The notes: a model not told the origin generated them from the sequence alone. Positions 14,597 through 23,175 are shown, counted from the stretch's first letter. The stretch is 31,425 nucleotides of DNA from VRUE01 sp036376915 (GCA_036376915.1 DASUZK010000105.1:1-31425); one strand, 5' to 3'. A program made the numbers and translations.

Positions 14597-15339
14597 CGAA
14601 CCGGCGAGCCGCTGCGCTGGATGCTGACCATGCCTTCACGCTCGGCGGATTCAAGCGTCGAACGCGCCACGTTGCCCCGGGCAACGTAGGCGGTGCCGCG
14701 CCGCGATCCCGTCTCCACGGCGGGCGGGACAGAGGGATAGGCGAGCAGAGCGTCTCCCGGAAGGTCGATCCCATCGGCTGAGAGCGGCACGCCCGCATAG
14801 ATGTCGTAGCCATATCCGGGCTCACCGGGCACGTGGAAATCGTCGATCACGGCGATGACGTCTTCCCAGTTGGCGAAGAGAGCGTCGAGCTCTTCGGCGA
14901 GAGGGACCCGCTCTTCCCAGTGGGCATCGAGGTAGGCCAGGGGTCGGCCGACCGTCCCCTGGCTCGCCAGGTATCGAATCCCGGCAACGGAATCGCCGCA
15001 CAGCATCGTGACCCCCTCCGACGCGCGAAGCGCCCGCCGCGCCACCGCCTGAAAGCCGGGATTGACCTCAACGGTGTAGGTCGGGATCCCGAGGCCGGCC
15101 AAATACCGAGTCGTCGACGCGACGAAAGTACCCGTCTCGACGAAGGCCGTCGGCGCAAACTTCTCGACCAGGAACTCGAAGGCCTCGCGGCGCGTCGCTT
15201 GCCCGTTGAACGGTTCGTCGAAGCCTGGCCACGGTGGCCGGCGCTCCCATCGCAGCCGCCGCAGGGTGGCCTTCATTCCCTGTGCAGCCTCCTTGACGCG
15301 CTGGGTGCCGCTGCGTGGCTCTAGTCGCTCGACCCTCAT
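14593..15339 (-). CDS. SAM-dependent methyltransferase-like protein
   Basis: A 248-aa protein. AFVETGTFVASTTRYLAGLG fits a class I methyltransferase motif I (ETGTF-type), followed by YTVEVNPGF, a CGDSVAGIRYL segment and the YLDAHWEERVP loop with acidic/His residues. Proteins of this type occur in surface polysaccharide clusters, but the substrate is not known. The N-terminus is basic and not part of the fold. The gene converges with the FkbM gene (4-nt overlap) and diverges from the epimerase gene. A TAGGGT box lies 6 nt before the ATG. Confidence 0.75.
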   Translation of the reverse strand: MRVERLEPRSGTQRVKEAAQGMKATLRRLRWERRPPWPGFDEPFNGQATRREAFEFLVEKFAPTAFVETGTFVASTTRYLAGLGIPTYTVEVNPGFQAVARRALRASEGVTMLCGDSVAGIRYLASQGTVGRPLAYLDAHWEERVPLAEELDALFANWEDVIAVIDDFHVPGEPGYGYDIYAGVPLSADGIDLPGDALLAYPSVPPAVETGSRRGTAYVARGNVARSTLESAEREGMVSIQRSGSPVR

Positions 15340-15345
15340 CGGACA

Positions 15346-15351
15346 ACCCTA
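15346..15351 (-). promoter_or_regulatory. -10-like box (TAGGGT), leaderless arrangement
   Basis: TAGGGT on the minus strand, 6 nt before the ATG at 15339. It shares a 62-bp divergent intergenic region with the opposing TAGGAT box. Confidence 0.4.
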
Positions 15352-15389
15352 CTTCGACTCGAAGATCGAATGGCCGAATGCGTCTGTCA

Positions 15390-15395
15390 TAGGAT
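15390..15395 (+). promoter_or_regulatory. -10-like box (TAGGAT) for the GDP-mannose epimerase gene
   Basis: TAGGAT followed by GC, 6 nt before the GTG start at 15402. The TAGGATGC context is the same as that before the FkbM gene. Confidence 0.45.
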
Positions 15396-15401
15396 GCGTT
15401 C

Positions 15402-16403
15402 GTGCCCGACGCAGGTTCTGCCAACCCAGTGCTCGTCACCGGCGGCGGCGGCTTCATCGGCGGCCATCTGGTCGCCGAGCTGCTGCGCCAGGGGCGCGAG
15501 GTGCGCTCGGTCGACTGCAAGCCGCTCGAGGAGTGGCACCAGGTCTTCGACGCGGCCGACAATCGCGTGCTCGACGTCTCGCTTCTGGATGCCGCGAGCG
15601 AGGCCGTGGACGGGGTCGGCGAAGTCTTCAACCTCGCCGCGGACATGGGCGGGATGGGCTTCATCGAGGGCAACAAAGCCCTCTGCATGCTCTCCGTGCT
15701 CCCCTCCACCCACGTGCTGATGGCTGCCCGCGACGCCGGCGTCGAGCGCTTCTTCTACTCGTCCTCCGCCTGCGTCTACGCGGCGGAGAAGCAGGAAACG
15801 CCGGAGGTCCCCGCCCTGCGCGAGGCCGACGCGTACCCGGCGATGCCCGAGGACGGCTACGGCTGGGAGAAGCTCTTCAGCGAGCGGATGTGCCGGCACT
15901 TCATGGAGGACTTCGGATTGGAGACCCGCGTCGCCCGCTACCACAACGTCTACGGCCCGGAGGGCACCTGGACCGGCGGGCGGGAGAAGGCTCCGGCCGC
16001 GATCTGCCGCAAGGTCGCCGAGGCCTCGCTGAGCGGCGGCGGCGAGATCGAGATCTGGGGCGACGGCAAGCAGACGCGCAGCTTCATGTACATCGACGAC
16101 TGCGTGAAGGGAACGCTGACGATCGCCGCGGGACCGCGAATCGAGCCAATCAACCTCGGCAGCTCCGAGCTGGTGACGATCGACGGCCTGGTCGACATCG
16201 TCGAGGGGATCGCCGGCGTCCAGCTCGAGCGCCAGTACGTGCTCGACGCCCCGCAGGGCGTGCGCGGCCGCAACAGCGACAACACGCTGATCGAGGAGAC
16301 CTACGGCTGGGAGCCGTCGATCTCCCTACGCGAGGGGCTGGAGAAGACCTACGCCTGGGTGCACGAGCAGGTCGAGCGCCGGCTCGCGGCGTCAGCCCGC
16401 TGA
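15402..16403 (+). CDS. GDP-mannose 3,5-epimerase-like NAD-dependent epimerase
   Basis: A 333-aa extended SDR. Besides the Rossmann motif VTGGGGFIGGHL and Tyr153/Lys157, it has the specific features of GDP-mannose 3',5'-epimerase: NLAADMGGMGFI, FYSSSACVYAAE with catalytic Cys124, and GTWTGGREKAPAAICRK with catalytic Lys196. The enzyme turns GDP-D-mannose into GDP-L-galactose and/or GDP-L-gulose by oxidation at C4 and double epimerisation. In plants it feeds ascorbate; in a bacterial polysaccharide cluster it more likely supplies an unusual L-hexose. It starts with GTG, probably leaderless. Its last 12 nt overlap the convergent membrane-protein gene. Confidence 0.9.
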   Translation: MPDAGSANPVLVTGGGGFIGGHLVAELLRQGREVRSVDCKPLEEWHQVFDAADNRVLDVSLLDAASEAVDGVGEVFNLAADMGGMGFIEGNKALCMLSVLPSTHVLMAARDAGVERFFYSSSACVYAAEKQETPEVPALREADAYPAMPEDGYGWEKLFSERMCRHFMEDFGLETRVARYHNVYGPEGTWTGGREKAPAAICRKVAEASLSGGGEIEIWGDGKQTRSFMYIDDCVKGTLTIAAGPRIEPINLGSSELVTIDGLVDIVEGIAGVQLERQYVLDAPQGVRGRNSDNTLIEETYGWEPSISLREGLEKTYAWVHEQVERRLAASAR

Positions 16404-18089
16404 GCCGAGCTCCGGGCAGACCGTCACCGGCGTCGAGGATTCGAACGCCGCGTGCCAGGGCTGCTGGATGTCGTCGGTCGCGATCGGCACGCGATACCAG
16501 CCGCCGCCGACCGCTTCTTCGAGGCGGTAGAAGTCGTCGCCGAAACGGCGCACTCCTAGCTTCGTCTTGCCTCCGTCCGGTAGCTCGAAGGCAAAGCCGC
16601 CAGGGCCGACCTCGATGCCGCCGCCGGTGCCGATCGCACCCGGCGGGACGACGCTGCAGCCTCCCCCGGGGCCGGATTCGGCCGACTCGACGCGCACGTC
16701 GAGCAGGTAGACGAGCTCCTGGTCGGCGGCGAGGCGAGCGTCGGGGTCGGCCCCCGGCAGCTCGTCCAGCTCGTAGCCGGGGGAGCCGAACGCGTCGGCG
16801 CCCTTGAAGTAGTGGCCTGCGGGCAGCGCCATGTCCCGTTCGATATTCACCGGGAACGACTCGACGATCGTGTCCGCCGGCACCCGGTCGCGCAGGCTGT
16901 CGAGGATCGCGACCTTCGCCCGGTCCTGAACGCTGACGTGGCGCACGAAGGTGGCGGCGTAGTGAAGGTTGATCACGTTCGGGACGATGGAGATCGCGGC
17001 GATCGCCGCGATCGCGCCGACCCCCCAACGCGAGGGACGCCAGCCGCGCCACAACTCGGCTCCGATCAACAGGATGAAGATCGCCGAGGCGTACTGGTAG
17101 CGCCCGGTTCCCGGTTCGCGCGCCGGGGAGACGAGCGCGATCGAGGCCCAGTAGACGGCGAGCGTGACGAACGGCGGCACGAAGCGCCACTCGAAGCTCC
17201 GCAGCCGGCTCAGGCGCCAACCGACCGCAACGGCGAGCAGGGCTCCGAGCATCAGCCCCGGCTCGTGGTTGACGATGATCACCAGGTCCGGCGTTCCCGG
17301 TTCCTGCGCTCCCGGGAAGCGGAAGGCGCCGGCCATCGACGCGGCGGCGGAGGCGAACAGCGAGACTACGGCCGCGGGGGCGCTCGAGAGCGTCTCCGGG
17401 GTGATGCTCGACTGGCCGAACTTGCGGGCCCAGAGCCACCAGGGGGCGTAGACGAGCAGCGGTATCGCGACGATCCAGACCCGGCGCAGCCGGTCGGGAC
17501 GCCCCAGCACCGCCGCGATCGTCCCGGCGAGGATCGCCAGCCCGGTGCTGTGCGCGATCACGCTGAACGTCAGCAGTGCACAGCCGAGGACGTCGCCGCG
17601 GCGGTTGTCGCGCTCGAAGGCGATGAGGGCCCCCAGTCCCGCCGCCATCGAGGTCAGCACGTTGATCCCAAGCGAGCCGCCGAACATCTCCCAGGAGGCG
17701 CCGAAGACGGCGAGGACCAGAGCCGGGACATAGGCCGCGAAATCGCCTACTCGGCGCCGCATGAGGACGAAGAAGAGAGCCGAGCAGAGGAGATCGAGGC
17801 CGATCCAGACGAGCCTCAGCCAGATGTGGTCGTGGGCGCCGCCGACCGTGAGCGCCAGCTTGTAGACGAGCGTCGCGCCGAAGACCATGTTGCCCTGGTC
17901 GGGCTGCAGCACCCAGCCGGGGTCGAAGCCGGCGGCGTGGGTGAAGAAGAACCACTCGTCCGCATAAAGCGTCTGGCCGCGGGTCTCCCAGAGCAGGAAG
18001 GCGAATACGAGGGCGAACGGGAGGAGCCATAGGGCAAGGTGGCGTCCGCGCAGCGGCGCCCCCCCGGCCTTGAACGACGCCTCGTGCAT
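16392..18089 (-). CDS. Large multi-pass membrane protein, GT-C-like
   Basis: About 565 aa. After a short basic N-terminus there are about ten hydrophobic helices, starting LALWLLPFALVFAFLLWE, then a C-terminal hydrophilic domain of about 170 residues containing a VYLLDVRVESAES segment. An acidic pair soon after helix 1 (LYADEWFFF) resembles the first extracytoplasmic loop of GT-C glycosyltransferases, which use lipid-phosphate sugars outside the membrane. The start at 18089 was chosen over the upstream ATG because a TAGGCT box lies 7 nt before it. It is divergent from another GT-C-like gene. Specific activity cannot be read. Confidence 0.7.
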   Translation of the reverse strand: MHEASFKAGGAPLRGRHLALWLLPFALVFAFLLWETRGQTLYADEWFFFTHAAGFDPGWVLQPDQGNMVFGATLVYKLALTVGGAHDHIWLRLVWIGLDLLCSALFFVLMRRRVGDFAAYVPALVLAVFGASWEMFGGSLGINVLTSMAAGLGALIAFERDNRRGDVLGCALLTFSVIAHSTGLAILAGTIAAVLGRPDRLRRVWIVAIPLLVYAPWWLWARKFGQSSITPETLSSAPAAVVSLFASAAASMAGAFRFPGAQEPGTPDLVIIVNHEPGLMLGALLAVAVGWRLSRLRSFEWRFVPPFVTLAVYWASIALVSPAREPGTGRYQYASAIFILLIGAELWRGWRPSRWGVGAIAAIAAISIVPNVINLHYAATFVRHVSVQDRAKVAILDSLRDRVPADTIVESFPVNIERDMALPAGHYFKGADAFGSPGYELDELPGADPDARLAADQELVYLLDVRVESAESGPGGGCSVVPPGAIGTGGGIEVGPGGFAFELPDGGKTKLGVRRFGDDFYRLEEAVGGGWYRVPIATDDIQQPWHAAFESSTPVTVCPELGSAG

Positions 18090-18096
18090 CGCGCGC

Positions 18097-18102
18097 AGCC
18101 TA
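18097..18102 (-). promoter_or_regulatory. -10-like box (TAGGCT), leaderless arrangement
   Basis: TAGGCT on the minus strand, 7 nt before the ATG at 18089. Same spacing as the other leaderless candidates in the window. Confidence 0.4.
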
Positions 18103-18150
18103 TAGAGCGACGCCGCCGTTGATCCGCGGCAGATGGAAGGATGCGCGCGC

Positions 18151-19719
18151 ATGCCGGGGCGCCTGAACACGATTCCCTCCTACGTCGTCGCGGGCGCGCT
18201 CGTCTTCCTGATGGCCTTCGGCCTGTTCGCCGCGACGACCACGCAGCTGACGGGCTATGAGCCCGAGACGGCAGCCGTGACCGAAGGCCTTGTCCTCGAA
18301 GGCCATTTCTACGAGACCGAGAACCCGCCCTTCGAAGGCCAGGGCACCCCCGGAAAGGACGGCCACCTCTACGCCCGCGCGGGCCTCCTGCAACCGCTGA
18401 TCGAGGCGCCCTTCTTCGCCGCCGGCCACCTCGTCGACCTCACCTTCGGGCCACACGGGACGACCCCCTACAGCTGGGTCTTCATGTGGTTCTTCAACCC
18501 CTTCGTCGCGGCGCTGGCGGCGCTGGCCATCTTCGCCCTCGTGTACATCACCCGGCGCTCGCTCGGCTGGGCCGCGGCGATCGCGACGCTCTTCACCGTC
18601 GCCAGCATCGCCTGGCCCTACGCGTCGATCGGGATGGAGACGACCTTCATGTTCGCGATCCTCGCGACCTTCGCTCTCGGAGCATGGGCCCGGCGCAACC
18701 CAACCTGGCTGAGCTGGGCGGCAACCGGGTTCGCGGCGGGCGCGACGGTGGCGACCAAGCCCTACGCCTGCCTGGCGCTGCCGGCGGTAGCGATCCTGCT
18801 CTGGCCCGCATTCAAGGCCCGGGCGAACCCCGAGCGCCTCAAGCTCGCCGCCGCCTCGCTCGCCCCGCTGGCCCTCTGGGTGCTTGCCATCGCGGTCTAC
18901 AACGCGGCCCGCTTCGACGGCCCGACCGACTTCGGCTACTCCAGCGCCTCGCTCACCCTGGCGATGCCGCTCAACTTCATGGGCCTGCTGACGAGCCCGG
19001 GCAAGGGACTGGTCTTCTACAGCCCGCTGGTCGTCCTCGGCGCCCTCGGGCTGAGCCCGCTCTGGCGAGAGGACCGCTCGCTCGCCGCGGCGCTGGTCGT
19101 CCTCTTCGTCTCGCTCACCGCCTTCTCCGGTGCCTCGACCTTCTGGGGGGACGAGGTCTGGGGGCCGCGTTACATCGTGCCGGTGGCCTGGGCGTTGCTG
19201 GTACCGATCGCCTGGTGGGCAAACTCGCGACTGCGAATGCGCTGGCTGGCTGGCTTCACCGTGGTCGCGGTCCTGGTCCAGATCGTCGCCGTGTCCGACT
19301 CCTACACGCGCTACCTCACGGTGGTCAAAGAACTGACCGGCGTGTCCGTGTATGGCGAACGCTTCGGGATCGACCCCGAGGACATCCCCTACGGCGACGA
19401 CCCGCCGCGCTGGATCGCCGAGCTCTCGCCGCTGCTGCTGCAGGCCGAGGGGCTGGTCTCCTCCCAGGTCGTCGAGCGGCTCGGCGGCGACGGGATCACC
19501 GTCACCTACCGCGCACTGGAGGGCCGCGAACGCTCGCTCAACCTCTCCCACCCAGACGTCAGGATCGCCGGCCAGTTCTGGTGGATGGACTCGCTCGACG
19601 GCTTCGGGCCGGACCTCGCCGCCGTGCTGATGCTGCTGCTCGGCGGCGCCAGCGGGTACGGCCTCTACCGAGTGGCCCGCGTCGGGCCGGCGGCGGCGGA
19701 TCGGGCCCAAGATGCCTGA
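18151..19719 (+). CDS. Multi-pass membrane glycosyltransferase-like protein (GT-C/GT39-like)
   Basis: About 522 aa with roughly ten to twelve transmembrane helices. The first extracytoplasmic loop has YEPETAAVTEGLVLEGHF, an acidic site where GT-C enzymes such as ArnT and protein mannosyltransferases carry their catalytic Asp/Glu. Other recognisable parts are ASIAWPYASIGMETTFMFA, GATVATKPYACLALPAV and GDEVWGPRYIVPVAWALL. It probably transfers a sugar from a polyprenyl-phosphate donor outside the cytoplasm. The GtrB-like gene that overlaps its end by 8 nt could supply that donor. ATG at 18151 chosen over 18133 because the first helix follows at normal distance. Confidence 0.78.
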   Translation: MPGRLNTIPSYVVAGALVFLMAFGLFAATTTQLTGYEPETAAVTEGLVLEGHFYETENPPFEGQGTPGKDGHLYARAGLLQPLIEAPFFAAGHLVDLTFGPHGTTPYSWVFMWFFNPFVAALAALAIFALVYITRRSLGWAAAIATLFTVASIAWPYASIGMETTFMFAILATFALGAWARRNPTWLSWAATGFAAGATVATKPYACLALPAVAILLWPAFKARANPERLKLAAASLAPLALWVLAIAVYNAARFDGPTDFGYSSASLTLAMPLNFMGLLTSPGKGLVFYSPLVVLGALGLSPLWREDRSLAAALVVLFVSLTAFSGASTFWGDEVWGPRYIVPVAWALLVPIAWWANSRLRMRWLAGFTVVAVLVQIVAVSDSYTRYLTVVKELTGVSVYGERFGIDPEDIPYGDDPPRWIAELSPLLLQAEGLVSSQVVERLGGDGITVTYRALEGRERSLNLSHPDVRIAGQFWWMDSLDGFGPDLAAVLMLLLGGASGYGLYRVARVGPAAADRAQDA

Positions 19720-20884
19720 GCAGCGGCCGGAGGTCTCTGTCGTGATGCCCTGCCTGAACGAGGCGGAGTCGGTCGGCGAGTGCGTGCGTCAGGCCCTCGC
19801 CGGCCTGCACGCCGCCGGGGCGGAGGGCGAGGTGATCGTCGCCGACAACGGCAGCGACGACGGCTCGCAGGAGATCGCCCGCGGACTGGGCGCCCGCGTG
19901 GTCGACGTCCCGCGCAAGGGATACGGGGCGGCTCTGATGGGCGGCTTCGAGGCCGCCCGAGGTGAGTACGTCGTCATGGGCGACGCCGACGCCAGCTACG
20001 ACTTCGGCTCGCTGCGCCCCTTCTTGGAGCGGCTGCGAGCCGGCGACGACCTGGTGATGGGGAACCGCTTCAAGGGCGGCATCGCGGAGGGGGCGATGCC
20101 CTTCCTCAACCGCTACCTCGGCAACCCGGTGCTCAGCTTCGTCGGCCGCCTCTTCTTCGGCAGCAAGATCGGCGACTTCCACTGCGGCCTGCGCGCCTTC
20201 CGCCGCGACATGCTGCCGAAGCTCGGCCTGCAGAGCGAGGGGATGGAGTTCGCCAGCGAGATGGTGGTCAAGGCGACCCTGAGTGGGCTGAAGATCTCCG
20301 AGGTTCCGACCACGCTGTCACCCGCGCTGCGGTCGCGACCTCCCCACCTGCGGCCGTGGCGCGACGGCTGGCGGCACCTTCGCTTCCTCCTTCTCTTCAG
20401 CCCCCGCTGGCTCTTCTTCTACCCCGGGCTGGCGCTGATGCTGGCCGGCCTGGCGATCATGATCGCCCTCCTGCCAGGCGAACTGGAGGCCTTCGGAGCC
20501 GGGTTCGACGTGCACACGATGGTCTACGCGAGCGCCCTCGTCGTGGTCGGCTATCAGGCGATCCTCTTCGCCGGCTTCGCCCGGATCTACGCGATGACGG
20601 CGGGCTTCCTGCCCGGCAAGCGCTGGATCGAGGACCTGGTCGAACGGATCAGCCTGGAGGCCGGCGTCCTCACCGGCCTGGCGCTGGTCCTCGCCAGCCT
20701 GGCGATGTCGGTGGTCGCCCTGCTCGACTGGGGCGGCTCGGGCTTCCAGCAGCTCGAGTACCGGGACACGATGAGGCTCGTGATCCCGGCCAGCACGATG
20801 CTTGTCGTGGGCGTGCAGACGGTGCTCGCCAGCTTCTTCGTCTCGATCCTGGGGATCGAGCGCTCCCCTGCATCCAGGCCGTAG
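19712..20884 (+). CDS. Polyprenyl-phosphate glycosyltransferase (GtrB/DPM1-like, GT2) with membrane anchor
   Basis: A 390-aa protein. The N-terminal GT2 domain (about 1-225) shows VSVVMPCLNEAESVGECV, VIVADNGSDDGS, RKGYGAALMGGFEAARGEYVV, the metal site GDADASYDF and GNRFKGGI. The C-terminal third has about four hydrophobic helices. Members load a sugar onto polyprenyl phosphate for later use by a GT-C enzyme outside the membrane. Its ATG lies inside the end of the upstream GT-C-like gene, so the pair is coupled and could be a donor-maker and donor-user. A large perfect palindrome lies 37 nt after its stop. Confidence 0.9.
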   Translation: MPEQRPEVSVVMPCLNEAESVGECVRQALAGLHAAGAEGEVIVADNGSDDGSQEIARGLGARVVDVPRKGYGAALMGGFEAARGEYVVMGDADASYDFGSLRPFLERLRAGDDLVMGNRFKGGIAEGAMPFLNRYLGNPVLSFVGRLFFGSKIGDFHCGLRAFRRDMLPKLGLQSEGMEFASEMVVKATLSGLKISEVPTTLSPALRSRPPHLRPWRDGWRHLRFLLLFSPRWLFFYPGLALMLAGLAIMIALLPGELEAFGAGFDVHTMVYASALVVVGYQAILFAGFARIYAMTAGFLPGKRWIEDLVERISLEAGVLTGLALVLASLAMSVVALLDWGGSGFQQLEYRDTMRLVIPASTMLVVGVQTVLASFFVSILGIERSPASRP

Positions 20885-20921
20885 ACGGTTTGACTCCATC
20901 TTGGGGTGGGGGTTTGGGGGC

Positions 20922-20995
20922 GGGATGCCGGTGCCCTTCCCCAAAACGCGGCAGGAGCCGCGCTTGAGTGTTTTGGGGAAGGGCACCGGCATCCC
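20922..20995. repeat. 26-bp perfect inverted repeat with nested hairpin
   Basis: Arms 20922-20947 and 20970-20995 are perfect reverse complements (26 of 26), beginning GGGATGCCGG and ending CCCAAAAC. The 22-nt centre holds a second hairpin, GCGGC-AGGA-GCCGC. No T-run follows. It could be an mRNA-stabilising or REP-like element, or a mobile palindromic repeat. Confidence 0.85.
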
Positions 20996-21083
20996 TCGAC
21001 AGCGCACGAGCTTCGAAAGCTCCTCCCCGAGGCTCCACCCGGCTCCCCGAAAGCTCCACATGACCCAGGTGCCGTAACGGGCG

Positions 21084-21111
21084 CCCCAAGCTTTTTTTAA
21101 AAAGCTCGGGG
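21084..21111. terminator. Bidirectional intrinsic terminator
   Basis: CCCC-A-AGCTTTTT, TT loop, AAAAAGCT-C-GGGG: a 12-bp stem with one A/C mismatch. Its T/A core gives T-rich and A-rich sequence on both strands. It lies between the convergent genes ending at 20884 and 21206, the expected place for a terminator shared by both. Confidence 0.7.
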
Positions 21112-21205
21112 ACCCTGGTACCGACTTCGCAATCTGGGCGTCACTCGGTGACGTGTTGAGAGGAGCCTGGCTCCTCCTTACCCCCATACCCACAGCGAAC
21201 CTCGC

Positions 21206-21931
21206 TCAGCTTCGGCCGAAGCGCAGCAGCGGGACCCGCCATGCTGCCTCGGCGACGATCGCGTGGCCCATCTTCGAGGAGCCCTCGCGACGCTCGTGGA
21301 AGACGATCGGCACCTCGGCGACGTCGAAGCCGAGCTGGATCGCCCGGTAGGTCATCTCGACCTGGAAGGCGTACCCGCGCGAGCGGACCGCGTCGAGGTC
21401 GATCGTCTCCAGCACCTCGCGACGGAAGCACTTGAAGCCGCCGGTCAGGTCGCGCACCGAGAGCCCGAGGACGAGCCGCGCGTAGGCGCTCCCGCCCCGG
21501 CTTATCGCCCGGCGAAGTGCCGACCAGTCGCCGACTTCCCCGCCCGGCACGTAGCGTGAGCCGATCACCAGGTCGGCCCGTTCGCTCGCCCTCAGCAGAG
21601 CCGGCAGGTAGCTGGGGTCGTGCGAGAAATCGGAGTCCATCTCGAGAACCAACCCCGCGCCCTCGCCGAGGGCGCGGCGGAAGCCCGCGATGTAGGCGGG
21701 GCCGAGGCCTTCCTTGCGAGGCCTGTGCAGAACCGCGATGCCTGGGTCGCCCGCCGCAAGCCGGTCGGCAACCTTCCCGGTACCGTCCGGCGAGTTGTCG
21801 TCGACGATCAGCACCCGCGCGGACGGAGGCAGCTCCGCCCTGACGGCCGCGACGAACGCCTCGATGTTCTCGACCTCGTTGTAGGTCGGCAGGACGAGCC
21901 ACGCCGGGCCGGCAGGCACCGTTGGAGGCAT
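21206..21931 (-). CDS. Polyprenol monophosphomannose synthase-like GT2 (DPM1/Ppm1-like)
   Basis: A 241-aa soluble GT2 enzyme with the classic DPM1 pattern: LVLPTYNEVENIEAFV, LIVDDNSPDGTG, RPRKEGLGPAYIAGFRRAL, the metal site EMDSDFSHDPSYLP, and VIGSRYVPGGEVGDW followed by TGGFKCFRREVLETID. Homologues make polyprenyl-phosphate-mannose, the donor for GT-C mannosyltransferases, so it may feed the membrane proteins at 16392-19719. It lacks the C-terminal helices of the 19712 gene, so the two are distinct subtypes. A TAGCAT box lies 7 nt before its ATG, and 25 bp separate it from the next minus-strand gene. Confidence 0.92.
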   Translation of the reverse strand: MPPTVPAGPAWLVLPTYNEVENIEAFVAAVRAELPPSARVLIVDDNSPDGTGKVADRLAAGDPGIAVLHRPRKEGLGPAYIAGFRRALGEGAGLVLEMDSDFSHDPSYLPALLRASERADLVIGSRYVPGGEVGDWSALRRAISRGGSAYARLVLGLSVRDLTGGFKCFRREVLETIDLDAVRSRGYAFQVEMTYRAIQLGFDVAEVPIVFHERREGSSKMGHAIVAEAAWRVPLLRFGRS

Positions 21932-21938
21932 GACCGCG

Positions 21939-21944
21939 ATGCTA
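21939..21944 (-). promoter_or_regulatory. -10-like box (TAGCAT), leaderless arrangement
   Basis: TAGCAT on the minus strand, 7 nt before the ATG at 21931, in the short gap after the glycosidase gene. It suggests the synthase has its own promoter. Confidence 0.4.
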
Positions 21945-21956
21945 TTGGTCGCGTCG

Positions 21957-23138
21957 CTACGGCCGCGCCCGGCCGCCGGTGACGCCGACGAAGGCCCGCC
22001 AGGCCGGCTTGGGCCGGAACCCGGCGCCTTCGTGGAAGAGGCCGACCGAGTCGCAGAAGCTGCAGTCGCCCTGAACGTCCTTCCAGGAGAACCAGTAGGT
22101 GCCCTCGAGGCTCAGCCGGTGGCGGTTGCCGATCAGGTAGCGGTAAGCGCCGCGGAGTTCGCGCGCCTGGCCCGCCCTCCCCTGCTCGAAGGCGACGATG
22201 TGTGGGTCGTTCTGGGAGCCCCAGCCCATCTCGGTGACGTAGAGGCCGATGCGGGAGTCGTCGTTTTCGACGATGACGTCGTGGACGGCCTCGGTCAGGT
22301 CTTCCAGGTCGTCGACGTGAAAGGCGTACGGGTGCAGAGCGACCGCGTCGAAGTAGCGCTCGACTTTCCGCACGCGGTAGAGGAGGTCGAGGAAGACGGC
22401 GGCGTCCATGCCTCGCCTCCCCTGCTCGTCGGGGGCGCCGAAGAGCCCGGAGAGCAGTACCTCCGCCTGCGGGTCGACCGACTTGATCGCCGGGTAGGTC
22501 AGCTTCAGCAGCTTCGCGTAGCGGGACGGGGACACCGGGAAGGCGAAGTAGAAGAAGTTCGCCTCGTTCCAGACCTGCCAGGTGCGGATCGGCACCGGCC
22601 GCAGGGGGGTCGGCGCCTCGTACTCGATACCGCCTGCGCCAACGCCGCCGGCGCCGCCGCTCGGCGTGTGCTCGGCCCAGAACGCCCCCCCGGGGCCATA
22701 GCGCTCGACCGCCGCCTTTACGAACGCCTTCCAGGCGCTTCTCGCCCGGCCGCTGTCGACCGGCAGCATCGTCGGCTTCGCCGCCAGCCAGCGCGGGGTG
22801 CCGTAGAGGAAGGGCAGGATCGTCAGGCCGCGCTTGGCGGCGGCTTCGACGGCGGGGTCGACGCTGCTCCAGTCGTAGATCCTTTTCGCGGTCGGCTGCA
22901 CCGATCCCCAGCCGACCGGCAGGCGCACGGACCCGATCCCGCCGGCCTTCATGTAGGCGACGTCGGTGTCGGTCAGCGCGGTCTGTGGGCCGATGCCGAA
23001 GAACGTGCGCGGCAGGGCGCCGGCTGCCGAGGGCACGGCGAGGACGGCAACGAGGGCCAACAGCAGGATCGTGGTCTTGGCGGTTCTCAAGCTCGGTGGG
23101 CTGGGACGACGGTTTTGATGGAGCTGGATTCCTAACAC
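21957..23138 (-). CDS. Secreted glycoside hydrolase (clan GH-A type)
   Basis: About 393 aa. The N-terminus has basic residues, then a hydrophobic helix TTILLLALVAVLAVPSAAG ending in a likely signal-peptidase site near ALP. The rest is a TIM-barrel glycosidase: GIGSVRLPVGWGSVQP, WQVWNEANFFYF with acid/base Glu192 after Asn, VALHPYAFH, and YVTEMGWGSQND with nucleophile Glu303. This Asn-Glu/Glu pair is the retaining clan GH-A layout (GH5/GH39-like). It could trim or release the polysaccharide made by this locus. The start is a GTG at 23138. Substrate unknown. Confidence 0.85.
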   Translation of the reverse strand: MLGIQLHQNRRPSPPSLRTAKTTILLLALVAVLAVPSAAGALPRTFFGIGPQTALTDTDVAYMKAGGIGSVRLPVGWGSVQPTAKRIYDWSSVDPAVEAAAKRGLTILPFLYGTPRWLAAKPTMLPVDSGRARSAWKAFVKAAVERYGPGGAFWAEHTPSGGAGGVGAGGIEYEAPTPLRPVPIRTWQVWNEANFFYFAFPVSPSRYAKLLKLTYPAIKSVDPQAEVLLSGLFGAPDEQGRRGMDAAVFLDLLYRVRKVERYFDAVALHPYAFHVDDLEDLTEAVHDVIVENDDSRIGLYVTEMGWGSQNDPHIVAFEQGRAGQARELRGAYRYLIGNRHRLSLEGTYWFSWKDVQGDCSFCDSVGLFHEGAGFRPKPAWRAFVGVTGGRARP

Positions 23139-23175
23139 GCCAGGGAGACGGCGGTAGCGCCTTGACGGCGATCGC

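Larger units (their letters stand above)
20885..21205. other. Convergent intergenic region, palindrome-rich, no gene
   Basis: Between two converging genes. It contains the 26-bp palindrome at 20922-20995 and the T/A-core terminator hairpin at 21084-21111. Between them are a short inverted repeat GAGCTT/AAGCTC near 21008-21022 and two near-repeats, CTCCCCGAGGCTCCAC and CTCCCCGAAAGCTCCAC. The small frames here have no recognisable protein. Confidence 0.6.

Noticed and set aside
18137..18142. AAGGAT as a leaderless -10 box for the 18151 gene
   Set aside because: It does not fit TAnnnT, and a GGAAGG upstream of the start could be a ribosome-binding site instead.
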